Below, in pieces: positions 9,124 to 20,315 of a stretch of 64,000 nucleotides of DNA; within the stretch, counting starts at the first letter, position 1, and the number at the start of each line of letters is the position of its first letter. The DNA lies in contig NZ_BCTT01000007.1 of assembly GCF_001590905.1 (NCBI RefSeq), positions 62,001 to 126,000 of the forward strand. Direction: 5' to 3'. Position numbers and translations under genes: made by a program. A model generated the notes under the pieces. That model saw only the letters and a list, made by a program, of their open reading frames with translations. It made no database searches and was not told the DNA's origin. Origin of the DNA: Serratia grimesii NBRC 13537 (GTDB lineage Bacteria; Pseudomonadota; Gammaproteobacteria; Enterobacterales; Enterobacteriaceae).

Positions 9124-10089
9124 ATGCAAACACGACACAAATTATGGATACCACTCATTGCGCTCGGACTGATGACAGGCAGTCTGTCCGCGCGCGCAGC
9201 AGGCTGGTGCGAATCCGGCAAACCGATCAAGTTCGCCGGGTTGAACTGGGAAAGTGGCATGCTGCTGACTGACGTCATGCAATACGTGCTGCAAAAGGGC
9301 TACGACTGCAAAACCGACGCGCTGCCGGGCAATTCCATTACCATGGAACAGGCAGTCGGCACCAACGACATTCAGGTATTCGCCGAAGAGTGGATTGGCC
9401 GTAGCGAAGTCTGGAACAAAGCCGAGAAATCCGGCAAAGCGGTCAGCGTTGGCGCGCCGATTGTCGGGGCAGTCGAAGGTTGGTACGTGCCCCGCTATGT
9501 GATTGAAGGCGATGCCAAACGCAACTTGAAACCACTGGCACCCGATCTGAAAAGCATCCCGGATTTAGCCAAATATGTGCAGGTCTTCCGCGATCAAGAA
9601 GAACCAGACAAAGGCCGCTTTTACAACTGCCCGGCCGGTTGGACCTGTGAACTCGACAACACCGCGATCCTGAAGAAATTCAAACTGGATGATAAGTTTA
9701 CTAACTTCCGTCCTGGTACCGGCCCTGCCCTGGATACCGCAATTCTCTCCAGCTACCGCCGCGGCGAGCCGATTCTCTTCTATTACTGGTCGCCAACCCC
9801 AATCATGGGCCAACTCGATCTGGTGAAACTGGACGAACCCGGCGTCGATAAAAACATCCACATCAAAGTCGGTATTTCCAGCGTATTCAACCAGCAGGCA
9901 CCGGAACTGGTGCAGATGCTGTCAAAAGTGAACATACCGCTGGATCTGATTAACCAGAATCTGGCACGTATGAGCAAGGAACGCATCAGCTCGCAGAAGC
10001 TGGCACTGGAGTTCTTCAAACAGCACCCAGACATCTGGAAACAGTGGGTCAGCGAAGACGCAGCGAAAAAAATTCAGGCCTCTTTGTAA
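9124..10089 (+). CDS. hutX: ABC transporter substrate-binding protein (OpuAC/HutX-like)
   Basis: A 321-residue periplasmic binding protein with a clear signal peptide (residues 1-25, cleavage likely after SARA). It belongs to the glycine betaine/proline betaine binding family, with tryptophans suited to a ligand cage in GLNWESG, AEEWIGRSEVW, VEGWYVP and YYWSPTP. Members next to hut genes (HutX in rhizobia and pseudomonads) bind histidine as well as betaines. It is the first gene of a binding protein-permease-ATPase trio. The start is the ATG at 9124 after GTGGAG. Ligand assignment is by context only. Confidence 0.8.
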   Translation: MQTRHKLWIPLIALGLMTGSLSARAAGWCESGKPIKFAGLNWESGMLLTDVMQYVLQKGYDCKTDALPGNSITMEQAVGTNDIQVFAEEWIGRSEVWNKAEKSGKAVSVGAPIVGAVEGWYVPRYVIEGDAKRNLKPLAPDLKSIPDLAKYVQVFRDQEEPDKGRFYNCPAGWTCELDNTAILKKFKLDDKFTNFRPGTGPALDTAILSSYRRGEPILFYYWSPTPIMGQLDLVKLDEPGVDKNIHIKVGISSVFNQQAPELVQMLSKVNIPLDLINQNLARMSKERISSQKLALEFFKQHPDIWKQWVSEDAAKKIQASL

Positions 10090-10156
10090 TCGCTTTGGCA
10101 TTCAGTAAACACCAACCCGGAGCCTGTGCGCTTCGGGCCTGACAGGGGTAATATTT

Positions 10157-11002
10157 ATGTTCCCAGAACGTTTTACTTTCTCCATCGCCGATTGGATCAA
10201 TCGCTGGGTCGATGTCCTGGTCAACAACTATGGCGATATGTTCCGCAAGATTTCCGACACCCTGCTGTGGGCAGTGATCCACCTTGAGAGCCTGCTGCGC
10301 GCGACGCCATGGTGGCTGATGTTGGCCGTCGTTGGACTTTTGGCGTGGCATGCCACCCGCCGCTGGTTACCAACGGTGGTGATCGTGGGTTTGCTGCTGT
10401 TGGTCGGCACCGCAGGTATGTGGGATAAATTAATGCAAACCCTGGCGCTGGTGTTGGTTGCCACTCTGCTGGCGGTCATTATCGGTATTCCACTTGGTGT
10501 ACTGGCAGCACGTAACGATCGCGTACGAGCAGTGATGATGCCGCTGATGGATGTCATGCAAACCATGCCAAGCTTCGTGTATCTGATCCCCGTGCTGATG
10601 CTGTTCGGCCTTGGCAAAGTACCCGCTATCCTTGCAACGGTGATTTACGCCACACCACCGCTAATCCGCTTAACCGATTTGGGTATCCGTCAGGTGGACA
10701 AAGAAGTGATGGAATCCGTCACTGCCTTTGGCGCCAACCGTTGGCAGAAACTGTTCGGCGTGCAGTTACCGCTGGCGCTGCCAAGCATTATGGCCGGTAT
10801 TAACCAAACCACCATGATGTCACTGTCGATGGTGGTTGTGGCTTCGATGATCGGCGCACGTGGGCTGGGTGAAGACGTGCTGGTGGGCATTCAGACACTG
10901 AACGTCGGTCTGGGCCTGGAGGCAGGTCTGGCGATCGTTATTCTGGCCGTGGTCATTGACCGTATCACTCAGGCTTATGGCCGTTCCGCCGTTGCGAGGT
11001 AA
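10157..11002 (+). CDS. hutW: ABC transporter permease (ProW/HutW-like)
   Basis: A 281-residue inner-membrane permease with about six to seven hydrophobic segments. The cytoplasmic EAA-type loop that contacts the ATPase is TAFGANRWQKLFGVQLPLA (about residues 191-209), and the stretch from TLLAVIIGIPLGVLAARN to GARGLGEDVL is the conserved core of the betaine/histidine permease family. It lies 67 bases after the binding protein and five bases before the ATPase gene, so the three form one importer. The likely start is the ATG at 10157; the GGGG before it is a plausible ribosome site. Confidence 0.85.
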   Translation: MFPERFTFSIADWINRWVDVLVNNYGDMFRKISDTLLWAVIHLESLLRATPWWLMLAVVGLLAWHATRRWLPTVVIVGLLLLVGTAGMWDKLMQTLALVLVATLLAVIIGIPLGVLAARNDRVRAVMMPLMDVMQTMPSFVYLIPVLMLFGLGKVPAILATVIYATPPLIRLTDLGIRQVDKEVMESVTAFGANRWQKLFGVQLPLALPSIMAGINQTTMMSLSMVVVASMIGARGLGEDVLVGIQTLNVGLGLEAGLAIVILAVVIDRITQAYGRSAVAR

Positions 11003-11007
11003 CCCCG

Positions 11008-11865
11008 ATGAACAAAATCGAAATCAAAAACGTCTACAAGATCTTTGGCCACAAAACGGCGGCGGCGCTGGCCATGAGCCAGCAAGGTAATACCAAGCAG
11101 GAAGTCCAGGCAGCGACCGACTGCGTGATCGGCGTACACGATCTTTCGATGTCAATCGAGGCCGGTGAGATCTTCGTGATTATGGGCCTGTCAGGCTCGG
11201 GGAAATCCACGCTGGTACGCCACTTTAACCGCCTGATCGACCCCACCAGCGGTCAGATCCTGGTGGATGGCGAAGATATCTTGCGCTATGACGAAAAGCA
11301 GCTTGAGCACTTCCGCCGTCACAAGATCAGTATGGTATTCCAAAGCTTTGGCTTGCTGCCCCACAAAACCGTTTTGGACAACGTGGGCTATGGCTTGAAA
11401 GTGCGAGGTGAGGCAAAAGAGGTGTATCAGGAACGCGCACTGCACTGGATAAATACTGTTGGGTTAAAGGGTTACGAAAAATCATACCCGCATCAACTCT
11501 CTGGCGGTATGCGTCAGCGCGTCGGGCTAGCCCGCGCACTGGCTACCGATACCGATATCATTTTGCTGGACGAAGCCTTCAGTGCGCTCGATCCGTTAAT
11601 TCGTGCAGAGATGCAGGATCAACTGTTGGCGCTGCAAAAAGAGCTACACAAAACGTTGGTGTTCATCACGCACGATCTCGATGAGGCTGTACGTATCGGC
11701 AACCGGATCGCGATCTTGAAGGACGGGAAACTGATCCAGGTCGGCACACCACAGGACATTCTTAACAATCCGGCCGATGAATACGTTAACCGCTTCGTGC
11801 AGCGCCGCCTGGCATTGGATGAAAACGTGAAAAAACCGCGCCCGATGAGCGTCGCCCGTGCCTGA
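11008..11865 (+). CDS. hutV: ABC transporter ATP-binding protein (ProV/HutV-like)
   Basis: The 285-residue cytoplasmic ATPase energises the HutX-W importer. It has Walker A (GLSGSGKST near residue 64), the signature LSGGMRQRVGLARAL, Walker B (IILLDEAFSALD) and the switch histidine in FITHDLDEA. It is shorter than E. coli ProV (about 400 residues) because it lacks the C-terminal CBS pair used for osmotic sensing, which suits a catabolic rather than an osmoregulated importer. The stop lies ten bases before the next start, so co-translation with the lyase-like gene is likely. Confidence 0.88.
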   Translation: MNKIEIKNVYKIFGHKTAAALAMSQQGNTKQEVQAATDCVIGVHDLSMSIEAGEIFVIMGLSGSGKSTLVRHFNRLIDPTSGQILVDGEDILRYDEKQLEHFRRHKISMVFQSFGLLPHKTVLDNVGYGLKVRGEAKEVYQERALHWINTVGLKGYEKSYPHQLSGGMRQRVGLARALATDTDIILLDEAFSALDPLIRAEMQDQLLALQKELHKTLVFITHDLDEAVRIGNRIAILKDGKLIQVGTPQDILNNPADEYVNRFVQRRLALDENVKKPRPMSVARA

Positions 11866-11875
11866 GGAACTCACT

Positions 11876-13399
11876 ATGCATTATCCCTCTTCGGTTATCC
11901 TCGACAACCAGCCATTGCGTTGGCAAGACGTGGTGGCAGTCGCGCGCCATCACGCCCCTCTCAGTCTGTCTGACGCTGCCTGGGCGCGCATCGATAATGC
12001 ACAGGCCATCGTGCAGAAAATCGTTACCAGTGAGCAGCGCGCTTATGGCGTCAATACCGGTCTGGGTGCACTGTGCAATCAGGCGCTGCACGGCGAGCAG
12101 CTGGCACAACTGTCCCGCAACACGCTGATGAGTCACGCCTGCGGCGTAGGAGAACCACTGCGCGATGAACAGACTCGCGCCATCATCTGTTGCGCCATCG
12201 TCAACTACAGCCATGGCAAATCAGGTATTCGGCGTCCGGTAGTAGAAACCCTGTTGGCACTGCTTAACCGGGGGATTACCCCGCAGGTGCCGTCACAGGG
12301 TTCGGTCGGCTATCTGACCCATATGGCACATGTCGGCGTCGCGCTGCTCGGGTTGGGTGAAGTCAGCTACCGTGGCCAACTCGTCACGGCAACTCATGCG
12401 TTGGCGGAAGAAGGCATAGTGCCCCCGCAACTGGGTGCCAAAGATGGCCTGTGTCTGGTCAACGGCACCCCTTGCATGACCGGATTAAGCTGCCTGGCGT
12501 TGGCCGATGCCTGGCGGCTGGCCCGCTGGGCGGACGTACTTGGCGCCATGAGTTTCGAAGCTCTGGGTGGGCAGATCGCCGCCTTTGACTCAGAAATTTT
12601 AGCGCTTAAGCCCCACCCGGGGATGCAGCAGGTCGGCAGAAATCTGCGGACGCTATTAAACAGCAGTGAGATGATTGCCGCCAGTGAAGGCATTCGTACT
12701 CAGGATGCTCTGAGCATCCGTTCGATCCCACAGGTACATGGTGCCTGCCGTGATCAGATTGCTCATGCTGAACGACAGATTGAAACCGAACTGAACGGCG
12801 CTACCGACAATCCCCTACTGCTCGGCACGCCGGACAACTATCGCGTGATGTCACAAGCCAACCCGCACGGCGAGTCAGTGGCAATGGCCGCCGATCTGCT
12901 GGCGATCACCATCGCCGAACTCGGCGGTATCGCAGAACGGCGTATCGATCGACTCATTAACCCGCTGGTCAGCGGCTTGCCGGCATTTCTGGTCAGCGAA
13001 CCTGGGGTGAATTCCGGCATGATGATCGCTCAATATGTCGCAGCATCGCTGTGTGCGGAAAACCGTCAACTGGCGCAACCTTGCGTGGTCGATAACTATG
13101 TGACTTCGGCACTGCAGGAAGATCATCTCAGTCTGGGAACCGGGGCAGCATTGCGGTTGCATAAGTCGTTAGCCAACGTGAACCAGATCCTGGCGATTGA
13201 ATACCTGCTGGCGGCACAAGCCTTTGAATTCCTAAAGCAGTACCGTTTTGGTGAAGGCACGCACCGCGCCTGGCAACGTTTACGGCAGGTGGTGGCACCT
13301 TATCATCAGGACCGCTGGCTGGCGCCGGACATCGCCAGCAGCGCCGCGCTACTGCAGGACGAACAAGCGCTGCTGGAGATCGCCCCGACACTGTTGTAG
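11876..13399 (+). CDS. Histidase-like protein lacking the MIO-forming Ala-Ser-Gly triad
   Basis: This 507-residue protein belongs to the histidine/phenylalanine ammonia-lyase superfamily and aligns with HutH end to end. Where HutH reads [15 protein letters not shown], this one reads GSVG-YLTHMAHV (12299-12325): exactly the three residues that form the MIO cofactor are missing, with the frame intact. The active-site tyrosine loop (AYGVNTGLG), SHACGVG and NSGMMIAQ are kept, while [11 protein letters not shown] is altered to QDALSIRSIPQ. It therefore probably is not a standard ammonia-lyase; a ligand-binding, chaperone or different catalytic role is possible. The start at 11876 has GAGGAA upstream and follows hutV by ten bases, implying a role tied to the transporter or histidine use. 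Confidence 0.85.
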   Translation: MHYPSSVILDNQPLRWQDVVAVARHHAPLSLSDAAWARIDNAQAIVQKIVTSEQRAYGVNTGLGALCNQALHGEQLAQLSRNTLMSHACGVGEPLRDEQTRAIICCAIVNYSHGKSGIRRPVVETLLALLNRGITPQVPSQGSVGYLTHMAHVGVALLGLGEVSYRGQLVTATHALAEEGIVPPQLGAKDGLCLVNGTPCMTGLSCLALADAWRLARWADVLGAMSFEALGGQIAAFDSEILALKPHPGMQQVGRNLRTLLNSSEMIAASEGIRTQDALSIRSIPQVHGACRDQIAHAERQIETELNGATDNPLLLGTPDNYRVMSQANPHGESVAMAADLLAITIAELGGIAERRIDRLINPLVSGLPAFLVSEPGVNSGMMIAQYVAASLCAENRQLAQPCVVDNYVTSALQEDHLSLGTGAALRLHKSLANVNQILAIEYLLAAQAFEFLKQYRFGEGTHRAWQRLRQVVAPYHQDRWLAPDIASSAALLQDEQALLEIAPTLL

Positions 13400-13427
13400 T
13401 GAGCCAAATCAGCAGCGGCAACTCCTT

Positions 13428-13460
13428 CTCTCTCCCCTAATATCCCCAAAAGGGAGAGAG
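13428..13460 (+). terminator. Hairpin downstream of the hut block
   Basis: CTCTCTCCC (13428-13436) pairs with GGGAGAGAG (13452-13460) around a 15-base loop. No T-run follows, so it may be a weak terminator or mRNA-end stabiliser. It lies between the convergent histidase-like and aldehyde dehydrogenase genes. Confidence 0.45.
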
Positions 13461-13503
13461 GAAGAGCATTTCGTTCTGGTTGTGATTGTTCGCTTCGCAG
13501 CCA

Positions 13504-14922
13504 TTAGCCAATCATTACCGTCTTAGGTTCCAGATAAGCGCCGATGCCCCACTTGCCCATTTCACGTCCTAATCCAGAGTACTTGAAACCACCGAAAGGC
13601 GCTTTAGGTTCATGGGCCAAGGTATTCACCAGCACTCGCCCTGCGTCAATTTGCCGGGCAACGGCCAGACAACGTTGATGGTCTTGGCCGATAACCATCG
13701 CGCTAAGGCCGTAAGTCGTGTCATTGGCGATGGCAATCGCTTCCGCTTCATCCTCATAAGGCAAAATAGTCAGCACCGGGCCAAAAATTTCCTCGCGGGC
13801 GATACGCATCTGGTTATTAGCGTGGGTAAACAGCGTCGGTTTGACAAACCAGCCTCGGGTTAATCCCTCTGGCCGTCCCGGCCCCCCCGCCAACAAACGC
13901 GCGCCCTCCTCAAGCCCCTGGTGAATATACCCTTGTACTCTTTCCCACTGTTTGCGACTCACCATCGGGCCGATATCGGTGTCAACTTGACGAGGATCGC
14001 CGGACTTGATCTGCGCTATCGCTTCCACCGCCACCTGTTCAAACTCGGCCAAACGCTGGCGAGGAACCAAAATACGCGTGCCCGCAATACAGGCCTGTCC
14101 GCTGTTCATAAAACCGGCCTGTAAGATCATACCAATTGTCGCTGGGAAATCAGCATCGTCGAGTAACAGAGTTGGCGATTTCCCCCCCAACTCCAACGTA
14201 ACGCGCTTCATTGTTTCGGCACCGGATACCACAATGTGTTTCCCTACGCCCGTTGAACCGGTAAAGGAAATTTTTGCCACATCCGGATTCCGGGTCAGCT
14301 CCTCCCCCACAACATCACCGCGCCCATTGACGATATTAAATACGCCTGCCGGCAAACCGGCCTGGTGCAGCGCCTCTGTGATGATCTGTGTCTGCATGGC
14401 GCTCATTTCACTGGGCTTAACCACCGCAGTACAGCCGGCAGCCAACGCCGTCGCCAATTTATTGCAGATAAAACCCGCATCGCTATTCCAGGGGGTAATC
14501 AAGCCGGCCACTCCCACAGGCGTCATCCACACTTGCGCACTGCCCACCTGCTCCTCAAATTCAAAGGCGTCCAACGCCTCAATGGCCTGAGCGATCACGC
14601 TGGCCGGGTAAGTCGCCATCCAGCGAGAACGAACCGAAGGGGCACCGTATTCGGTCACAATCGCCGCCATCAGATCATCCTCACGCGCCAATACCGCCTG
14701 ATGCATACGCGTCAGCGCCGCCTTGCGTTCGGTTTTGGTGGTGCGCGCCCAAGCGGGGAATGCCGCTTTAGCCGCCGCAATTGCCAATCGGGTATCGGCT
14801 TCATCTCCTAAACGGACACGCCCAATCACCTGCTCAGTGCTGGGATTATGTAAATCAAACCATTCATCACCATGAGGCGTTACGAACTCACCATTGATAT
14901 AGATTTGTTCAATCTGTTGCAT
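13504..14922 (-). CDS. NAD(P)-dependent aldehyde dehydrogenase
   Basis: A 472-residue cytoplasmic oxidoreductase that oxidises an aldehyde to the acid. It has the family's NAD-binding and catalytic motifs: TPWNSDAGF, the general-base glutamate in ELGGKSPTL, the nucleophilic cysteine in NSGQACIAGTR, and EEIFGPVL near the C-terminus. The ATG at 14922 is preceded by GGAGAGAG; the longer in-frame start adds only five residues. It is divergent from a LysR-type gene 110 bases away, the usual arrangement for a regulator and its target. The substrate is unknown; no link to histidine breakdown is evident beyond position. Confidence 0.9.
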   Translation of the reverse strand: MQQIEQIYINGEFVTPHGDEWFDLHNPSTEQVIGRVRLGDEADTRLAIAAAKAAFPAWARTTKTERKAALTRMHQAVLAREDDLMAAIVTEYGAPSVRSRWMATYPASVIAQAIEALDAFEFEEQVGSAQVWMTPVGVAGLITPWNSDAGFICNKLATALAAGCTAVVKPSEMSAMQTQIITEALHQAGLPAGVFNIVNGRGDVVGEELTRNPDVAKISFTGSTGVGKHIVVSGAETMKRVTLELGGKSPTLLLDDADFPATIGMILQAGFMNSGQACIAGTRILVPRQRLAEFEQVAVEAIAQIKSGDPRQVDTDIGPMVSRKQWERVQGYIHQGLEEGARLLAGGPGRPEGLTRGWFVKPTLFTHANNQMRIAREEIFGPVLTILPYEDEAEAIAIANDTTYGLSAMVIGQDHQRCLAVARQIDAGRVLVNTLAHEPKAPFGGFKYSGLGREMGKWGIGAYLEPKTVMIG

Positions 14923-15032
14923 TTTCTCTCTCCACATACATTGTATCTTGATAAAAAGGAGTATAGAGAGCCTTTATCGTGCCGATAAGTAGGCTTATCA
15001 TGCATGACTTATGCTGAAAATCAGGATAATCA

Positions 15033-15944
15033 ATGTACCGTAACGGCATCACCGAACTCGAAGTGGTTTTGGCCGTGGCCCGCCACCGTAGCTTTCGCGC
15101 AGCAGCCCAAGAATTGGGCATGTCCACCAGCGCAGTCAGTAGCGCCGTCGCCGGGTTGGAAACGAGACTGCAAGCGCGGCTATTCAACCGTTCCACCCGT
15201 AGCGTAGCGCTGAGCGACGCTGGTCAACGTTTTGTCGAACGCATCACACCCGCTCTGGCAGAAATCCAGCGCGCCAGTGAAGAGGCCGGCAGCGAGCCGG
15301 ATATGCCCAGCGGCAGATTGCGTATCAATGCCCCACCTGAAGCCGCGCTGATCCTGTTAGAGCCCCTGCTGCTGGAATATATGCGACGCTATCCGCAGGT
15401 GGGTGTGGACATCGTTACCGAGCCGCGCATGGTGGATATTGTGGCTGATGGCTTCGACGCCGGTATTCGGCTGGCGGAATCCGTACCACAGGATATGATC
15501 GCCGTTCCCCTCACACAGGATATTCGCATGCTGATTGTCGCCAGCCCCGGCTATCTGGCACACCACGGTGCGCCACATCAGCCGGAGGATCTGCTGCAAC
15601 ACCAAAGCATCGGTATGAGAATGTCACACGGTGGTGTTTACCATTGGGAGTTGGAGAAGGACGGGCAGAAATTGCAGGTGAATATGCCAGTGCGTATCTC
15701 ACTCAGTGAAAGCCGCGCTATCCGGCAGGCAGCGTTGGGTGGCGTTGGACTCGCTTTCATTGCCGAGTGGTTGATCCGTGATGAACTAGCTCAAGGATTG
15801 CTGATCCCACTGCTGGAACCTTGGTGCCAACCCTTTGGCGGATTAAGGCTTTATTATTCCGGGCGGCGCTATTTACCTGCCAGATTACGCGCACTGATCG
15901 ACCTGATCCATGAACAGCGCGATAACGGCCAGAGGATCGGGTAA
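15033..15944 (+). CDS. LysR-family transcriptional regulator
   Basis: A 303-residue regulator with an N-terminal winged helix-turn-helix (about residues 5-64; RSFRAAAQELGMSTSAVSSAVAGLE) and a C-terminal effector-binding domain of the periplasmic-binding-protein fold. LysR proteins usually control a divergent neighbour, here the aldehyde dehydrogenase gene whose start is 110 bases away. The effector is unknown. The start codon at 15033 has only a weak GGAT ribosome site. The gene is followed by about 85 bases before the eno terminator. Confidence 0.92.
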   Translation: MYRNGITELEVVLAVARHRSFRAAAQELGMSTSAVSSAVAGLETRLQARLFNRSTRSVALSDAGQRFVERITPALAEIQRASEEAGSEPDMPSGRLRINAPPEAALILLEPLLLEYMRRYPQVGVDIVTEPRMVDIVADGFDAGIRLAESVPQDMIAVPLTQDIRMLIVASPGYLAHHGAPHQPEDLLQHQSIGMRMSHGGVYHWELEKDGQKLQVNMPVRISLSESRAIRQAALGGVGLAFIAEWLIRDELAQGLLIPLLEPWCQPFGGLRLYYSGRRYLPARLRALIDLIHEQRDNGQRIG

Positions 15945-16028
15945 TGGCAGTCAAGTAACCAGAAGATATCGCGCAATTAATAACTCACTATAACTTCCTG
16001 GAATCATAAAACAGTGAATAAATCCTAT

Positions 16029-16057
16029 AAAAAAACCCGCCGAAGCGGGTTTTTATT
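16029..16057. terminator. Bidirectional intrinsic terminator between lysR and eno
   Basis: ACCCGC/GCGGGT with a CGAA loop is flanked by A-run and T-run arms (AAAAA...TTTTT), so it can end transcription from both the lysR and the eno side. It sits about 20 bases after the eno stop. Confidence 0.92.
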
Positions 16058-16078
16058 TAGCAACGAACCAAGCCGTTA

Positions 16079-17443
<1,365 letters not shown>

Positions 17444-17455
17444 CTACCAAATATT

Positions 17456-19460
<2,005 letters not shown>

Positions 19461-20255
19461 TTAGTTTTCCTGGCGTTTGACCTGCTGCCACGCCTCTTCC
19501 ATCTGCTCCAGTGTGGCTTCACCCATCTGTAAGCCACGCTGTTTAACGATCTCTTCTACCTGGCGGAAACGGCGTTCAAACTTGCGATTAGCCGCCTGCA
19601 GCGCGTTTTCAGCTTTGTGGCCAAGGTGGCGCGATAAATTCACCGTGGCGAATAACAGGTCGCCGATTTCTTCTTCCAGTTTCTGTTCATCGACCACCGC
19701 CTGCTTGGCTTCATGCATCACTTCGTCGATCTCTTCGTACACTTTGTCCAACACCGGACCAATCGTATGCCAGTCGAAACCAACCGCGGCGCAGCGCTTT
19801 TGAATTTTATGCGCCTTCATCAACGCAGGCAGCGCCTGCGGAATATCATCCAGCGCCGAATGCAGTTCTTTCTCTGCACGTTCTCCGGCCTTCAGCAGCT
19901 CCCAGCGCGCCGCAACGGCTTCACTGTCCGCTGCATCGGCTTCACCAAAGATATGCGGGTGACGACGTTCCAGCTTGTCGCTGATGGCGTTGCATACCTC
20001 ATCGAAGTCAAACAACCCCTGCTCCTGGCCCATTTGAGCGTAAAACACCACCTGAAATAGCAGGTCGCCCAGTTCGTCACGCAGATCGCTATAGTCCTGA
20101 CGCTCAATAGCATCCAGCACCTCATAGGTTTCTTCCAGCGTGTAAGGGGCAATCGTGGCGAAGGTTTGCTTGCGATCCCACGGGCAACCGGCCTGCGGAT
20201 CGCGCAGCGTTTTCATGATGTTCAGCAAGCGTTGCAGCGGAGAAGATTGGGTCAT
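19461..20255 (-). CDS. mazG: Nucleoside triphosphate pyrophosphohydrolase
   Basis: A 264-residue cytoplasmic enzyme that hydrolyses (d)NTPs to NMPs and pyrophosphate; in E. coli it influences ppGpp levels and cell survival under starvation. Two tandem MazG domains are visible: EETYEVLDAIE with ELGDLLFQVVF in the first, and EEIDEVMHEAK with EEIGDLLFATVN in the second, each supplying Mg-binding acidic residues. The ATG at 20255 gives the family N-terminus (MTQSSPLQRLLNIMKTLRDP). It follows relA by 60 bases. The mazEF toxin-antitoxin pair found between relA and mazG in E. coli is absent. Confidence 0.96.
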   Translation of the reverse strand: MTQSSPLQRLLNIMKTLRDPQAGCPWDRKQTFATIAPYTLEETYEVLDAIERQDYSDLRDELGDLLFQVVFYAQMGQEQGLFDFDEVCNAISDKLERRHPHIFGEADAADSEAVAARWELLKAGERAEKELHSALDDIPQALPALMKAHKIQKRCAAVGFDWHTIGPVLDKVYEEIDEVMHEAKQAVVDEQKLEEEIGDLLFATVNLSRHLGHKAENALQAANRKFERRFRQVEEIVKQRGLQMGEATLEQMEEAWQQVKRQEN

Positions 20256-20315
20256 GACGAAGTCTCTGAAACGAGCGAGGCCCAATATATGGGCCCCGCG
20301 ATAAAAAATGTAAGG

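Noticed and set aside
12299-12325. Sequencing error as the cause of the missing ASG triad
   Set aside because: The gap is exactly three codons and frame is kept for the remaining 360 codons, and neighbouring active-site residues also differ from HutH, so a real difference is more likely.
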